The position numbers were made by a program, and so were the translations under genes. From positions 55,889 to 119,888 of the forward strand of contig NZ_JAAXCM010000047.1 of NCBI RefSeq assembly GCF_019734885.1: a stretch of 64,000 bases of DNA. The letters are read 5' to 3'. Numbering within the stretch: the stretch's first letter is position 1; every line of letters begins with the position of its first letter. Under the pieces are notes generated by a model, which made no database searches, was not told the origin of the DNA, and saw only the letters and a list, made by a program, of their open reading frames with translations. Positions 17,310-26,006 of the stretch are shown here, in pieces. The DNA is from Pseudocoprococcus catus (GTDB lineage: Bacteria > Bacillota > Clostridia > Lachnospirales > Lachnospiraceae).

Positions 17310-18374
17310 ATGAAAAAAAGATTTTTTGCAGCAGTATTGACTGCTGCAATGGTTATAGGTGCACTTTCTGGTTGCGGTCAGTCGAAAACACAGAAGACGG
17401 ATACCGCATTAGAGACAGAGATAGCGGCGGAGGCATCCGAAGAAGAAACCGGATATAATGAAATCACGCAGGTGCGTGTGGCGTATATGCAGAATTATGC
17501 ATCTTTGTGGGAAGTGGCAACAGCCATCAACAAAGGCTATTTTGAAGAACAGGGATTAGATATCAAGCTCTATGCTTTTCAGGACGGTCCGACAGAGATC
17601 AATGCCATGGAATCTGGGTCTATTGATGTGGCCTATATCGGACCTGGTGCCCATAAACTGTGTATTCAGGGACAGGCATCCATTTTCTGTTTTTCTCATT
17701 TAGGCAATGCAGATTGCGTGATGGGATTGAAGTCTCATGGGGTGAATTCTCTAAAGGATCTGAAGGGCAAGAAAGTTGCGTATGCATCAGGGACAGCATC
17801 AGAGACGATATTGAAGCGAGCATTGTCATCAGTAGGTTTGACAATGGATGATATCGAAGCTTATGATATGGAAGTCAGCAATATGGTCAGTGCTATGGTT
17901 TCGGGTTCTGTAGATGCATGTGCAGCATGGTCACCAAGCTCATCAACGATTGTCAGTGAACTGGGGGATGATGCACAGATTTTCTGTACCAATACAACAT
18001 TTGCAGACGAAGCTGCAGATTGTGAAGGATGGGTATGTATGCCGGGTTATGTGGAGGCGAACAGTGATATTCTTGTAAGATTTACAAAGGCGCTTTACGA
18101 GGCCATGGATTACGGTTCACAGGAAGCAAATTATGATGAAGTAGCCGGTTATGTGGCAGAAATCTGCGGAACAGACAAAGCAGCTGCATTGGAGCAGACA
18201 GGAGACGGTGCATGGCTTGACAGTAAGACATTACTGAAATATCTGGAGGATGGTACACTGAAGCATTATTATGAAGTTCAGCAGAAGAACTTTATTGATG
18301 CCGGTGATATTGATAAAGAAGTACCGGTTGAAGATTATGTTTTATTTGACATCATGGAAGAAGCCGATAAGTAG
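17310..18374 (+). CDS. orphan NMT1/SsuA-type substrate-binding lipoprotein
   Basis: A 354-residue paralogue of the protein at 1307-2404. It has a lipoprotein signal (lipobox LSGC, Cys about 22) and a shorter acidic linker; the mature domain is nearly colinear and shares long identical stretches such as SGSIDVAYIGPGAHKLCI and GLTMDDIEAYDMEVSNMVSA. No permease or ATPase lies beside it, so it probably delivers substrate to the transporter at the start of the window or another one. The ribosome site is AGGAGGAGA. Confidence 0.88.
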   Translation: MKKRFFAAVLTAAMVIGALSGCGQSKTQKTDTALETEIAAEASEEETGYNEITQVRVAYMQNYASLWEVATAINKGYFEEQGLDIKLYAFQDGPTEINAMESGSIDVAYIGPGAHKLCIQGQASIFCFSHLGNADCVMGLKSHGVNSLKDLKGKKVAYASGTASETILKRALSSVGLTMDDIEAYDMEVSNMVSAMVSGSVDACAAWSPSSSTIVSELGDDAQIFCTNTTFADEAADCEGWVCMPGYVEANSDILVRFTKALYEAMDYGSQEANYDEVAGYVAEICGTDKAAALEQTGDGAWLDSKTLLKYLEDGTLKHYYEVQQKNFIDAGDIDKEVPVEDYVLFDIMEEADK

Positions 18375-18393
18375 TAAAACCTGAAATATTCAG

Positions 18394-18440
18394 AGAAAGA
18401 GATGAATGGATCAGAAATTGATTTGTTTGTCTCTTTTTTT
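18394..18440 (+). terminator. terminator of the second NMT1 gene
   Basis: AAAGAGA pairs with TCTCTTT over a long loop, followed by more T. The stem is AT-rich and of moderate strength. Confidence 0.55.
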
Positions 18441-18551
18441 GTGTGGAAGTATAACCCATTTGTAATGATTCTTATATTGAACCAGGGAATCTGTATGTGA
18501 GAGAAAAAATGTGCAAAATTGAATACATAATACAAAATACGAATACACATA

Positions 18552-18580
18552 TTGAATACTGTATACAATAATGATATAAT
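18552..18580 (+). promoter_or_regulatory. ldh promoter
   Basis: TTGAAT, 17 bp, TATAAT. The 35 bases upstream repeat the motif ATAC at irregular spacing (18519-18568). An 80-base leader follows before the AAGGAGGT site. Confidence 0.75.
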
Positions 18581-18662
18581 CAAATCATAAAAGAGATCAA
18601 GTTCGGAGCGGCAATCCACTTCGGCTGAGATAAAACAGTATTGAACATAAGGAGGTACCATT

Positions 18663-19616
18663 ATGGGTAGAGAAATTAATCAGAGAAAAGCAGCGATTAT
18701 TGGTTGTGGTTTTGTTGGTTCAGCAACAGCATTTACATTGATGCAGAGTCAGTTATTCTCAGAGCTTGTGCTGGTGGATGTTGATTTTGATAAAGCAGAT
18801 GGAGAAGCAAAAGATATTGCTCATGGTATTCCTTTTGCCGGTCAGATGAAAATACATGCAGGCACATATGAGGATCTGAGTGATGCAGCGATTATTATTG
18901 TAACTGCAGGAGCAGGCCAGAAGCCGGGAGAGACAAGACTTGATCTTGTGCATAAGAACGTAGAAATTTATGAAAGCATTATTCCGAGAATAGCAGAGCA
19001 GAATAAAGATGCTATTTTATTGATCGTATCAAATCCGGTAGATATTTTGACATATACTGCATTGAAGCTCAGTGGTTATCCTGAGAATCGCGTGCTTGGT
19101 TCAGGGACTGTGCTGGATACAGCACGATTAAAATATGCCCTTGGTGAACATTTAAGTGTAGACAGCAGAAGTGTCCATTCATTTATTATCGGTGAACATG
19201 GGGACAGTGAGATCGCTGTATGGAGCAGTGCCAATGTTGCAGGTGTGCCTCTGGATCAGTTCTGTGAGATGAGAGGACATTATAATCATGAGACAGCTAT
19301 GAAGGAAATTGCAGAATCTGTCAAAAACAGTGCTTATGAGATTATTGCAAAGAAGCATGCCACCTATTATGGTATTGCCATGTCTGTCAAGCGTATCTGT
19401 GAATGCATTATGCGTAATGAGAAGTCAGTGATGCCGGTATCTTCCATGATGCACGGTGAGTACGGTATTGAGGGAATGTGTCTGAGTATGCCGGCGGTTG
19501 TGGGAAGCGAAGGTGTCGAAACCCATGTGCCGATTACGATGAATGCAGAGGAGACACAGAAACTGCAGGAATCAGCAGCAACTCTGAAAGAGATTATTGA
19601 AGATATTAAGTTGTAA
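18663..19616 (+). CDS. ldh: L-lactate dehydrogenase
   Basis: A 317-residue NAD-dependent enzyme that reduces pyruvate to L-lactate. The Rossmann motif is GCGFVGSATAFTL. The specificity loop TAGAGQKPGETRLDLV carries Gln at the position that selects pyruvate over oxaloacetate (malate dehydrogenases have Arg). The catalytic His lies in IIGEHGDSE and the NAD-site Asn in VSNPVD. It is transcribed alone from its own promoter and ends at a bidirectional terminator facing thiY. Confidence 0.94.
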   Translation: MGREINQRKAAIIGCGFVGSATAFTLMQSQLFSELVLVDVDFDKADGEAKDIAHGIPFAGQMKIHAGTYEDLSDAAIIIVTAGAGQKPGETRLDLVHKNVEIYESIIPRIAEQNKDAILLIVSNPVDILTYTALKLSGYPENRVLGSGTVLDTARLKYALGEHLSVDSRSVHSFIIGEHGDSEIAVWSSANVAGVPLDQFCEMRGHYNHETAMKEIAESVKNSAYEIIAKKHATYYGIAMSVKRICECIMRNEKSVMPVSSMMHGEYGIEGMCLSMPAVVGSEGVETHVPITMNAEETQKLQESAATLKEIIEDIKL

Positions 19617-19674
19617 AAAATGTTATCGTAACTGTGAATGCAGTGAACAGCTATATAGCCGATGATAGTGTCAT

Positions 19675-19720
19675 AAAGCAGGCCGGGAGAACACATTTTG
19701 TGAAACTCCCGGCCTGCTTT
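19675..19720. terminator. bidirectional terminator between ldh and thiY
   Basis: AAAGCAGGCCGGGAG pairs perfectly with CTCCCGGCCTGCTTT over a 16-base loop. A- and T-runs on both sides let it stop transcripts from either strand. Confidence 0.9.
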
Positions 19721-19738
19721 ATACTAATTATAGATATT

Positions 19739-20839
19739 TTACTGTGGAATATCCGCCACCAGTGCATCGATATCAGCAGCTTTTGTGATGATGCCCATCT
19801 TCAGCAGCCAGTCAGCTGTATTCTGCCAGCTTTCTTTATTGATGGTCAGAAAGTCAGTGCTGTTGTCAGCCATCAGAGGCAGAAGGATTTCCATACTCTT
19901 TTCTTCAACTTCTGAATCCAGAGGATAGTTGGCTTTGTCCTGATTGTTCAGGAGAATCTGCAGGCAGCCCTGTGGATCGTCAAGGACATCCTGGAAGCCT
20001 TTTCTGGAAGCACGGATGAATTTTGCCAGTTTGTCACTTTCGTTTTTGACCTGATTTTCACCAGTGACAAGGACAAGCTCTTCATAATCCGGACAACCCT
20101 CTTTTGTAATATCGAAATAAGTCACGTCATAGCCCTCTTTCTGAAGAGCTGGATATTCGTGGTTAATGTAGGTACCGATGACAGCGTCCACATTGCCGCT
20201 GATCAGGGATGTATTGAGGTCGAAGCCCACATCCTGCATGGTAACATCATCATAGGAGAGACCATTGTGCTCCATCATCGCTTTGACAAAATATTCATTG
20301 TCAACGGTTCCCGGATAGCCGATGATTTTGCCTTTCAGGTCTTTGGCACAGGTAATGTTGCTGGATTTCATAGACATCACGATGTTCAGCGGATGCTGTA
20401 CAATCGTACCGAGAATCTTGACAGGAACATCCTGATTTGTTGCAGTAGAGATGATGTTTGGCTGGTAGTAGAGACCGGCATCCGCCTGTCCGGCCGCTGT
20501 CATGGTGATGGCATCATTTGTATTGGCCGGGAACTGTACATGCACATTCAGTCCTTCTTCCGCATAATAGCCCTTCTCGATGGCAGTGTAGATAAAGGAA
20601 TGAACAGCATTCGGATACCAGTCAAGGACAATATTGAAATCTTCAAGGTCACCGTTGGATGCAGTACTTTCAGCAGCTTCTGAAGATGCTGTGTCAGTTT
20701 GTGTTTCAGCAGTACTTTCTGAAGCATTTGAAGCAGCCTCAGTAGTGGATGTGCCTGCGGAAGAATTGCCGCAGGCAGCCATGGAAAGCGTCATAGCAGC
20801 AGTCAGTAAAAGTGCAGAAAATTTTTTCATCTTTTTCAT
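19739..20839 (-). CDS. thiY: thiamin-precursor substrate-binding lipoprotein ThiY
   Basis: A 366-residue binding lipoprotein (lipobox MAAC, then an Ala/Ser/Thr/Glu linker). The mature domain begins FNIVLDWYPNAVHSFIYTA, matching the ThiY/THI5 pyrimidine-binding family. It should capture formylaminopyrimidine or HMP for the ThiX-ThiZ transporter. It is the last gene of the riboswitch-controlled operon. The first of two nearby Met codons has GGAGT 7 bases before it. Ligand identity is inferred from tenA, the permease and the riboswitch. Confidence 0.87.
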   Translation of the reverse strand: MKKMKKFSALLLTAAMTLSMAACGNSSAGTSTTEAASNASESTAETQTDTASSEAAESTASNGDLEDFNIVLDWYPNAVHSFIYTAIEKGYYAEEGLNVHVQFPANTNDAITMTAAGQADAGLYYQPNIISTATNQDVPVKILGTIVQHPLNIVMSMKSSNITCAKDLKGKIIGYPGTVDNEYFVKAMMEHNGLSYDDVTMQDVGFDLNTSLISGNVDAVIGTYINHEYPALQKEGYDVTYFDITKEGCPDYEELVLVTGENQVKNESDKLAKFIRASRKGFQDVLDDPQGCLQILLNNQDKANYPLDSEVEEKSMEILLPLMADNSTDFLTINKESWQNTADWLLKMGIITKAADIDALVADIPQ

Positions 20840-20894
20840 AATATAACTCCTTTTTTATTAGTGATCGCTTAGAATTGACATCTAAGCCATTGAA

Positions 20895-22073
20895 TTACTG
20901 TTCTTCTTTCATAATACCCAGCATAGCCGCAAAAAGTGCGGTTTTCTCGGTGATTGTCGGAATATAGACCTTTTCCTCGGTTGTGTGCATACCGGATTCC
21001 ACAGGACCGAATGCGTCAACGGCCGGCACACCGAAGGAATAGAACCAGTTGGCATCTGTTGCTGTCGGTTCGGCAATTTCTTCCATGGTAACACCAAGGA
21101 GCTGACCTGCTTTTTCAGCAATCTGGAAAGCTTTGTGGCCCATTTCGTTCTTCTCAAGGGCAGGGAACAGAATACGGTGTGAAACAGTTGTTTCACATAC
21201 AGGATCTTCGTTGGAAGCAGCCAGAGATTCGATATTGGCTTCGGCTTCAGCAAAGGAGGGACCATTGTCAGGAAGACCTGCTACACAGAATTCCATGTGG
21301 GCATCACCGGCAACGATACCATTCGGACGTCCGCCGGAGATTGGAGCTACATTATAGTAGATCTCTCTGTCATAGTCATTGAAGCTGTACAGCTTGAGAA
21401 TCTTATGCGCCAGTTCTTTGACGGCACTGTGTCCTGCCATATAAGCACCGCCTGCATGGGCTTCAACACCCTTGATATCCAGAGCGCCCAGGATAACACC
21501 TTTACGCTGGCTGACAACACCGTAACCTTTGTCTGTTTTGGCTGCGCTCTCGAAGATGTAAGCACATTCTGTACCGGGTGCTTCTTTCTCGAAGACCTTG
21601 CGGCTGGTAATGGAACCGATTTCTTCATCGCAGCTGTAAAGCATAACGATTTCTTTGTTTGGCAGTAAGCCTAATTCGCTGGCGATCTTGACAGCATAGG
21701 CAGAAACGGCGAACCCGGCTTTGCAGTCACCGCTTCCCAGGCCGTGGAGCCAATTGTCTTCATCTACATAAGGCGGGAATTTGGCAGCATAGCCAACAGG
21801 GAAGACAGTATCCATATGAGAATTCAGGATGATTTTGCCTTCCGGATGTTCCGGTTTAATGCGGGCAATCAGGTGTGTGCCGCAGCCTTCAAAGAACATT
21901 TCTTCCATTGTCACACCGGGGATGGTTTCAAGGACAGCCCGGGCCATATCGATGACCTGCCTATTGCCTTCCACATAATTCGACTCACTGTCAACAGAGG
22001 TGAAGCGCATCAGCAAATCTACCTGCTCCTGCAGATAACCTTCTGCTAATTCTTTGATTTTGTTGATATCCAT
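20895..22073 (-). CDS. M20-family amidohydrolase, likely aminopyrimidine deformylase (YlmB-like)
   Basis: A 392-residue zinc peptidase/amidohydrolase of the M20 (ArgE/DapE/CPG2) family. Motifs are LNSHMDTVFP (metal His and Asp), GSGDCKAG (metal Asp), YSCDEEIGS (catalytic and metal Glu) and a C-terminal metal His in ESGMHTTEE. Lying between thiX and thiY, it is a good candidate for the enzyme that deformylates N-formyl-aminomethylpyrimidine before TenA acts, the role of YlmB in Bacillus; a peptidase function is the alternative. The ATG at 22073 has GGAGT 8 bases away; an upstream TTG/ATG extension is unsupported. Confidence 0.8.
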   Translation of the reverse strand: MDINKIKELAEGYLQEQVDLLMRFTSVDSESNYVEGNRQVIDMARAVLETIPGVTMEEMFFEGCGTHLIARIKPEHPEGKIILNSHMDTVFPVGYAAKFPPYVDEDNWLHGLGSGDCKAGFAVSAYAVKIASELGLLPNKEIVMLYSCDEEIGSITSRKVFEKEAPGTECAYIFESAAKTDKGYGVVSQRKGVILGALDIKGVEAHAGGAYMAGHSAVKELAHKILKLYSFNDYDREIYYNVAPISGGRPNGIVAGDAHMEFCVAGLPDNGPSFAEAEANIESLAASNEDPVCETTVSHRILFPALEKNEMGHKAFQIAEKAGQLLGVTMEEIAEPTATDANWFYSFGVPAVDAFGPVESGMHTTEEKVYIPTITEKTALFAAMLGIMKEEQ

Positions 22074-22127
22074 TTGTAAAACTCCTTTCATAGAGAGTGC
22101 TGTTCTAAAGCTGTTCAATCATTGTAT

Positions 22128-22871
22128 TTACAGTTCTTTTCGCCATGGGATCGCAATTCTTTCTATAATACCGACAATCGCGACGATCAACATAGCCACT
22201 GCGGATAATAAGACAATCGGGGCGAAGACACCGGCACCATCTAACTGGGTCAGCATACGTTTGCTGAAATAACCAAGACCGCTCTGGGCACCCAGCCATT
22301 CTCCGATGGCCGCACCAATGATACTGATCGGAATCGCCATTTTGATGGCTGAGAAGAAATAAGGCAGTGCATTCGGCAGTTTCAATTTCATGAAAATATC
22401 CATTTTGCTGGCATTGAAACTGAGCATCAATTCCTCCATTTCACGTTTCGTGGATTGAAAACCATCATAAACTGTAATGGTGATCGGGAAAAAGGTCATC
22501 AGTACAGTTACCAGAACTTTGCTCCAGATGGAATAGCCGAACCAGAGAACAAACAGCGGTGCAATGGCTGTTGTCGGGATTGTCTGGGAGGCGATGACCA
22601 GCGGGTAAAGGGTACGGCGGACGCCTTCATGCATATCCATGGCAATAGCCAGTGCCAGACCCAGGACGATGGAGATGCCGAGACCGATGAAGGTAACGGA
22701 CATGGTAGCCGGCAGATGCACCGTGAACAGCGGTTCACGCAGTTCCCATAACTTCTGGATAACCTGTATCGGTGTGGGAAGAATGTAGGCAGCATTGATG
22801 CCAAGCGCTAATGCTTGCCAGCCGATTAAAAGAAGAAAGAAGAGAATCAGCGGCGGTAAATATTTTCTCAT
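22128..22871 (-). CDS. thiX: thiamin-precursor ABC permease ThiX
   Basis: A 247-residue permease with about six membrane segments and the EAA loop ELMLSFNASKMDIFMKLKLP. It overlaps the ATPase gene by 4 bases. With ThiY and ThiZ it forms an importer for pyrimidine fragments of thiamin. Family membership is clear; substrate is inferred from the operon. Confidence 0.88.
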   Translation of the reverse strand: MRKYLPPLILFFLLLIGWQALALGINAAYILPTPIQVIQKLWELREPLFTVHLPATMSVTFIGLGISIVLGLALAIAMDMHEGVRRTLYPLVIASQTIPTTAIAPLFVLWFGYSIWSKVLVTVLMTFFPITITVYDGFQSTKREMEELMLSFNASKMDIFMKLKLPNALPYFFSAIKMAIPISIIGAAIGEWLGAQSGLGYFSKRMLTQLDGAGVFAPIVLLSAVAMLIVAIVGIIERIAIPWRKEL

Positions 22872-23620
22872 ATAATCACCTGCTTTCTCAACTGATCGAT
22901 CAGATATTCTTTTAATTCGACAATCTCCGGTCGTCCCATATCATTGCGGTTTCTAGGATAATCCATAGGAACATTCAGAACTTCCAGCTCATGGATCGGT
23001 GTCTGCTTGACCAGGTAAATTTTGCTGGACATAAAGATGGCTTCTTCTACATCATGGGTGATGAACATAATTGTTTTGTGGAAATGCTGCCATTGCTTCA
23101 GCAGCCATTCCTGCATGCTGATTCGGGTTAATGCATCCAATGCACTGAAGGGCTCATCTAAGAGCAGAAGATCAGCATCTGTTAAAAGTGTTCGGGCAAA
23201 AGAGATACGTTGACGCATACCGCCAGACAAATCCTTTGGATACTTGGCGGCATAATCAGAAAGTCCGACTTCCTTCAGAATATCAGAAACACGCTGTATC
23301 TGTTCTGACTGAGGAACTTTGGCAATTTCCATAGGGAGACACAGATTCTTCTCAATGGTGCGCCATGGAAAGAGCAGGTCCTTCTGGGGCATATAGCCTG
23401 CAGCATGTTTTACAGAAGCAATATCCTGCCCGTTCAGAAGGATATTGCCGCTTTTTCTTTTCAAAAGGCCGTTGGTCAGCTTGAAGATCGTACTCTTTCC
23501 GCAGCCGCTGATACCGATAATGGAAATAAACTCCTCGGGTTCCACGGTAAAGGAAAGATCGTCAATGATATTGAAATCTTCGCTGTCATATTGAAAGGTG
23601 ACATGTTGAAATTCTAACAT
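22868..23620 (-). CDS. thiZ: thiamin-precursor ABC ATPase ThiZ
   Basis: A 250-residue ATPase with Walker A GISGCGKST, signature LSGGMRQR, Walker B LLLLDEPFSALD and H-loop MFITHD. It belongs to the same subfamily as the ATPase at 364-1155. It is coupled to thiX by a 4-base overlap and follows tenA by 36 bases. Confidence 0.9.
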   Translation of the reverse strand: MLEFQHVTFQYDSEDFNIIDDLSFTVEPEEFISIIGISGCGKSTIFKLTNGLLKRKSGNILLNGQDIASVKHAAGYMPQKDLLFPWRTIEKNLCLPMEIAKVPQSEQIQRVSDILKEVGLSDYAAKYPKDLSGGMRQRISFARTLLTDADLLLLDEPFSALDALTRISMQEWLLKQWQHFHKTIMFITHDVEEAIFMSSKIYLVKQTPIHELEVLNVPMDYPRNRNDMGRPEIVELKEYLIDQLRKQVII

Positions 23621-23656
23621 TTTAGAATACTCCTTGGTAAAAGTTTTGCGTGCGGT

Positions 23657-24316
23657 CTAAAGCGTCATATTCCAGGCCATATCCCAGAAAAGTGATTCAA
23701 AACGGCTGCATGTCCTGAAGATATCTTTGAGGTGGGCGATATCCGCTTCGGAACAGTGTTCACCGAGACGATCAACTGTATTCAGGATGCTCTGGTTGCA
23801 GGCCACATATTCTTCAGAAACATAGCCTTTGATCCAGTCACCATAGAATGGATGGTCAGCGGCCCCCGGAATTTGATTCAGTGCTTCTCCGATCATCTGA
23901 TAGCTCCATGAGCAGGAGAGAATGGAAATAAGCAGTTCCAGAATGCCTTCATTGTATCCGACTTCCAGCATGTAATGAGTGTAGGAGGTGTTCATAATGG
24001 AAGGTTTGACAGCAGCAACTTCTTCCGGTGAAATGCCAAGGCGGGCCATATAACCGCGGTGGATGTCCATTTCTCCGTTTAATGTGTCGTTCACAAGCTG
24101 TGAGAAAAACTGCATCATTTCAGGTTCACGGGATTTGACAATGCCCAGGGCATAAACTCTGGCATAGTCATAGAGATAAAGATAGTCCTGAAGCATATAA
24201 AAACGAAAACGCTCTATGGAGAGACTGCCGTCACCGATGCCGGAGACAAATGGGTGCTTCAGATAGCCGTCCCAGATATCTTTGACGTCTTCGTATAAGA
24301 TTTCTGTTAATTTCAT
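23657..24316 (-). CDS. tenA: TenA family aminopyrimidine aminohydrolase
   Basis: A 219-residue TenA/thiaminase II enzyme that hydrolyses aminopyrimidine (and thiamin) to HMP for reuse. Family motifs are KHPFVSGIGDGSL, FRFYMLQDYLYLYDYAR and the nucleophile Cys in SILSCSWSYQMIG. The open frame extends further upstream, but the ATG at 24316 has AAGGAGG with good spacing and gives the usual N-terminus; the extension would translate the structured leader element. It is the first gene of the thi operon, under a TPP riboswitch. Confidence 0.92.
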   Translation of the reverse strand: MKLTEILYEDVKDIWDGYLKHPFVSGIGDGSLSIERFRFYMLQDYLYLYDYARVYALGIVKSREPEMMQFFSQLVNDTLNGEMDIHRGYMARLGISPEEVAAVKPSIMNTSYTHYMLEVGYNEGILELLISILSCSWSYQMIGEALNQIPGAADHPFYGDWIKGYVSEEYVACNQSILNTVDRLGEHCSEADIAHLKDIFRTCSRFESLFWDMAWNMTL

Positions 24317-24342
24317 AAATTTCCTCCTTAAAGGTTTAACGA

Positions 24343-24542
24343 GATAATTGCGAAACAGAAAGTTTTTGGGGCCTGCATCAATGCATAAGTCAACGCAGGC
24401 ACACTTGCGTTGCCCAATGCTGGCAACGGTACATAAAGTGGTAAAAGACACCACTTAAGTACCGGCCGCATTGGAAGCACCTGTGTTAACTTATGCATTG
24501 ATGCAGGCACTTCTCAAAGCTGGTGTTAGTTTCGCAATTATC
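24343..24542 (-). ncRNA. structured leader element upstream of tenA (element A)
   Basis: A 200-nt multi-stem element 26 bases before the tenA ATG, read on the minus strand. The outer arm is GATAATTGCGAAAC/GTTTCGCAATTATC. A perfect 20-bp arm follows: GCCTGCATCAATGCATAAGT with its complement at 24371-24390 and 24489-24508. Inner arms are CCAATGC/GCATTGG, CGGTAC/GTACCG and AAGTGGT/ACCACTT. The core is homologous to element B before fba in the same sense orientation, with compensatory base changes. It lies after the riboswitch terminator, so it is transcribed only on read-through. Confidence 0.72.
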
Positions 24543-24597
24543 ATCAAGTGCTTAGAAATAGTATGTTATGAAACATTTGATGAGTGGTTATCAGCTG

Positions 24598-24642
24598 CAA
24601 AAAAATAAAAAGAGCTCTGCTAAGAAATGAAGCAGAACTCCC
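24598..24642 (-). terminator. riboswitch-linked terminator
   Basis: On the minus strand AGTTCTGCT pairs with AGCAGAGCT (one G-T pair), followed by TTTTTATTTTTTT. It lies about 100 nt after the TPP aptamer and ahead of tenA, as expected for the expression platform of an attenuating riboswitch. Confidence 0.85.
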
Positions 24643-24740
24643 GATTAGATACATGTGTATTCATTACTTATGGTTGCTTATAAAAAGATAATTGAGGCAA
24701 TCAATCATCATAGCATATAACCATAAATAGTTCATTTACA

Positions 24741-24822
24741 TTGCTTTCCTGCGTTGGGATTATCCACATCAAGTTCAAAGGGTCGGCACAGGCCTCTCAG
24801 CAATTAAGCACCCCTAGCAAAT
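24741..24822 (-). ncRNA. TPP (THI-element) riboswitch
   Basis: The minus strand carries the conserved aptamer blocks in order: GGGGTGC, CTGAGA (24795-24800), GACCCTTTGAACTTGATGTG, GGATAATCCC and the closing GCAGGAAA. Thiamin pyrophosphate binding should let the downstream terminator form and switch off tenA-thiZ-thiX-M20-thiY. Confidence 0.95.
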
Positions 24823-24830
24823 TCAGTTTT

Positions 24831-24859
24831 ATTATACAGTATTTGTATACAAAAGTAAA
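24831..24859 (-). promoter_or_regulatory. thi operon promoter with palindrome in the spacer
   Basis: On the minus strand TTTACT, 17 bp, TATAAT, about 8 bases before the aptamer. The spacer contains the perfect 12-bp palindrome TTTGTATACAAA (24842-24853), a candidate operator in the region shared with the divergent LysR gene. Confidence 0.65.
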
Positions 24860-24932
24860 TAAAAAAATGAATTGTATTTCATCAGTACATTGAATGGAAT
24901 ACATCTGTTTGGGTAATTGACGAAAAAAGGTG

Positions 24933-24961
24933 TTGTCTGTTTTGAAATTTTGTTTTATACT
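24933..24961 (+). promoter_or_regulatory. possible promoter of the LysR gene
   Basis: TTGTCT, 17 bp, TATACT, some 80 bases before the gene. Moderate match. Confidence 0.4.
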
Positions 24962-25045
24962 TTGCGTTATGAGAAGGTTAAGGGAAAATAGATCAAAGCA
25001 ATATAACATCAAGCAAGGCTTGAACGTTAGAGAGGAATTGACAGA

Positions 25046-25957
25046 ATGAATCTTGATTATTATAAAACCTTTTATTATGTGGCTTTGAGTAAAAATTTTA
25101 CGAAAGCGGCAGAGCTTCTTGGCAATAATCAGCCGAATGTAACCCGTTCGATGAATAATCTGGAGGCGGAGCTTGGATGCCGGCTGTTTGCGAGAAGCAA
25201 CAGAGGGGTATCATTGACACCGATTGGAGAACAACTATTTCAGTATGTGTCGGCAGCTATGAATAATCTGGAACAGGGAGAAGAGGAGATTAAGAAGACG
25301 CTGAATATTGAGAATGGGCTTGTGACTATCGGAAGTAGTGAGACGGCTTTAAGGTTAATGCTTTTGGAGCGATTAGGCAGTTTTCATGAAGAACATCCGA
25401 AAATCCATTTTCGAATTTCCAGTTATTCTACACCGCAGACTATACAGGCACTAAAAGAAGGCAAAATTGATTTTGCTGTGATTTCCACACCGGTGGACAT
25501 AAAGAAACCGCTTCATAAAACACCGCTGGTGACTTTTCAGGATGTTTTAATCGGCGGCTCGAAGTACAGAGAGCTGGCATCGAAGACGCGCAGTCTCAAT
25601 GAATTGATGAGCTATCCCTTTGTCTCACTTCCACCGGAGACTGGGACAAGAATGTTTTATACACAGTATTTTATGAATCAGCATTTATCTTTTCATCCGG
25701 AGATTGAGGTGGCAGCCACAGACCAGATTCGCCTGATGGTTCGATATAATCTGGGTATCGGTTTTTGCCCGGATGACCTGGCAGCAGATTACATTGCAAG
25801 GGGAGAGGTGTGCCAGATCCATCTTCAGGAAGAAATCCCAAAACGCCAGATTTGTCTGGTGACGGATGAATCAAAGGTATTAAGCTCTGCAGCCCAAAAG
25901 CTGAGAGATGCACTGGCAGAGGATGCCAGCTACAGGCCTTTTTTCTGTGATTGCTGA
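25046..25957 (+). CDS. LysR-family transcriptional regulator
   Basis: A 303-residue regulator with the N-terminal winged HTH (KNFTKAAELLGNNQPNVTRSM, about 16-36) and a two-lobed effector domain from about residue 90. It is divergent from the thi operon across a 220-bp region, the usual LysR arrangement, so it may control that operon in addition to the riboswitch. Its effector is unknown. Confidence 0.9.
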   Translation: MNLDYYKTFYYVALSKNFTKAAELLGNNQPNVTRSMNNLEAELGCRLFARSNRGVSLTPIGEQLFQYVSAAMNNLEQGEEEIKKTLNIENGLVTIGSSETALRLMLLERLGSFHEEHPKIHFRISSYSTPQTIQALKEGKIDFAVISTPVDIKKPLHKTPLVTFQDVLIGGSKYRELASKTRSLNELMSYPFVSLPPETGTRMFYTQYFMNQHLSFHPEIEVAATDQIRLMVRYNLGIGFCPDDLAADYIARGEVCQIHLQEEIPKRQICLVTDESKVLSSAAQKLRDALAEDASYRPFFCDC

Positions 25958-26006
25958 AGCGAAAGAACGTGTATAATACAAAGAAAGTGTATATAGCTAT
26001 TGAAGA

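Noticed and set aside
18519..18580. A Rex operator at ldh
   Set aside because: No TTGTGAA-n4-TTCACAA-like sequence is present; only ATAC repeats.
20159..20683. A 174-codon plus-strand frame opposite thiY
   Set aside because: Shadow of the binding-protein gene; no start signals and no recognisable domain.
24343..24542. Element A as part of the tenA coding region (the open frame extends through it)
   Set aside because: The extended N-terminus is not TenA-like, and the internal ATG has a perfect ribosome site; the sequence is constrained by base pairing instead.
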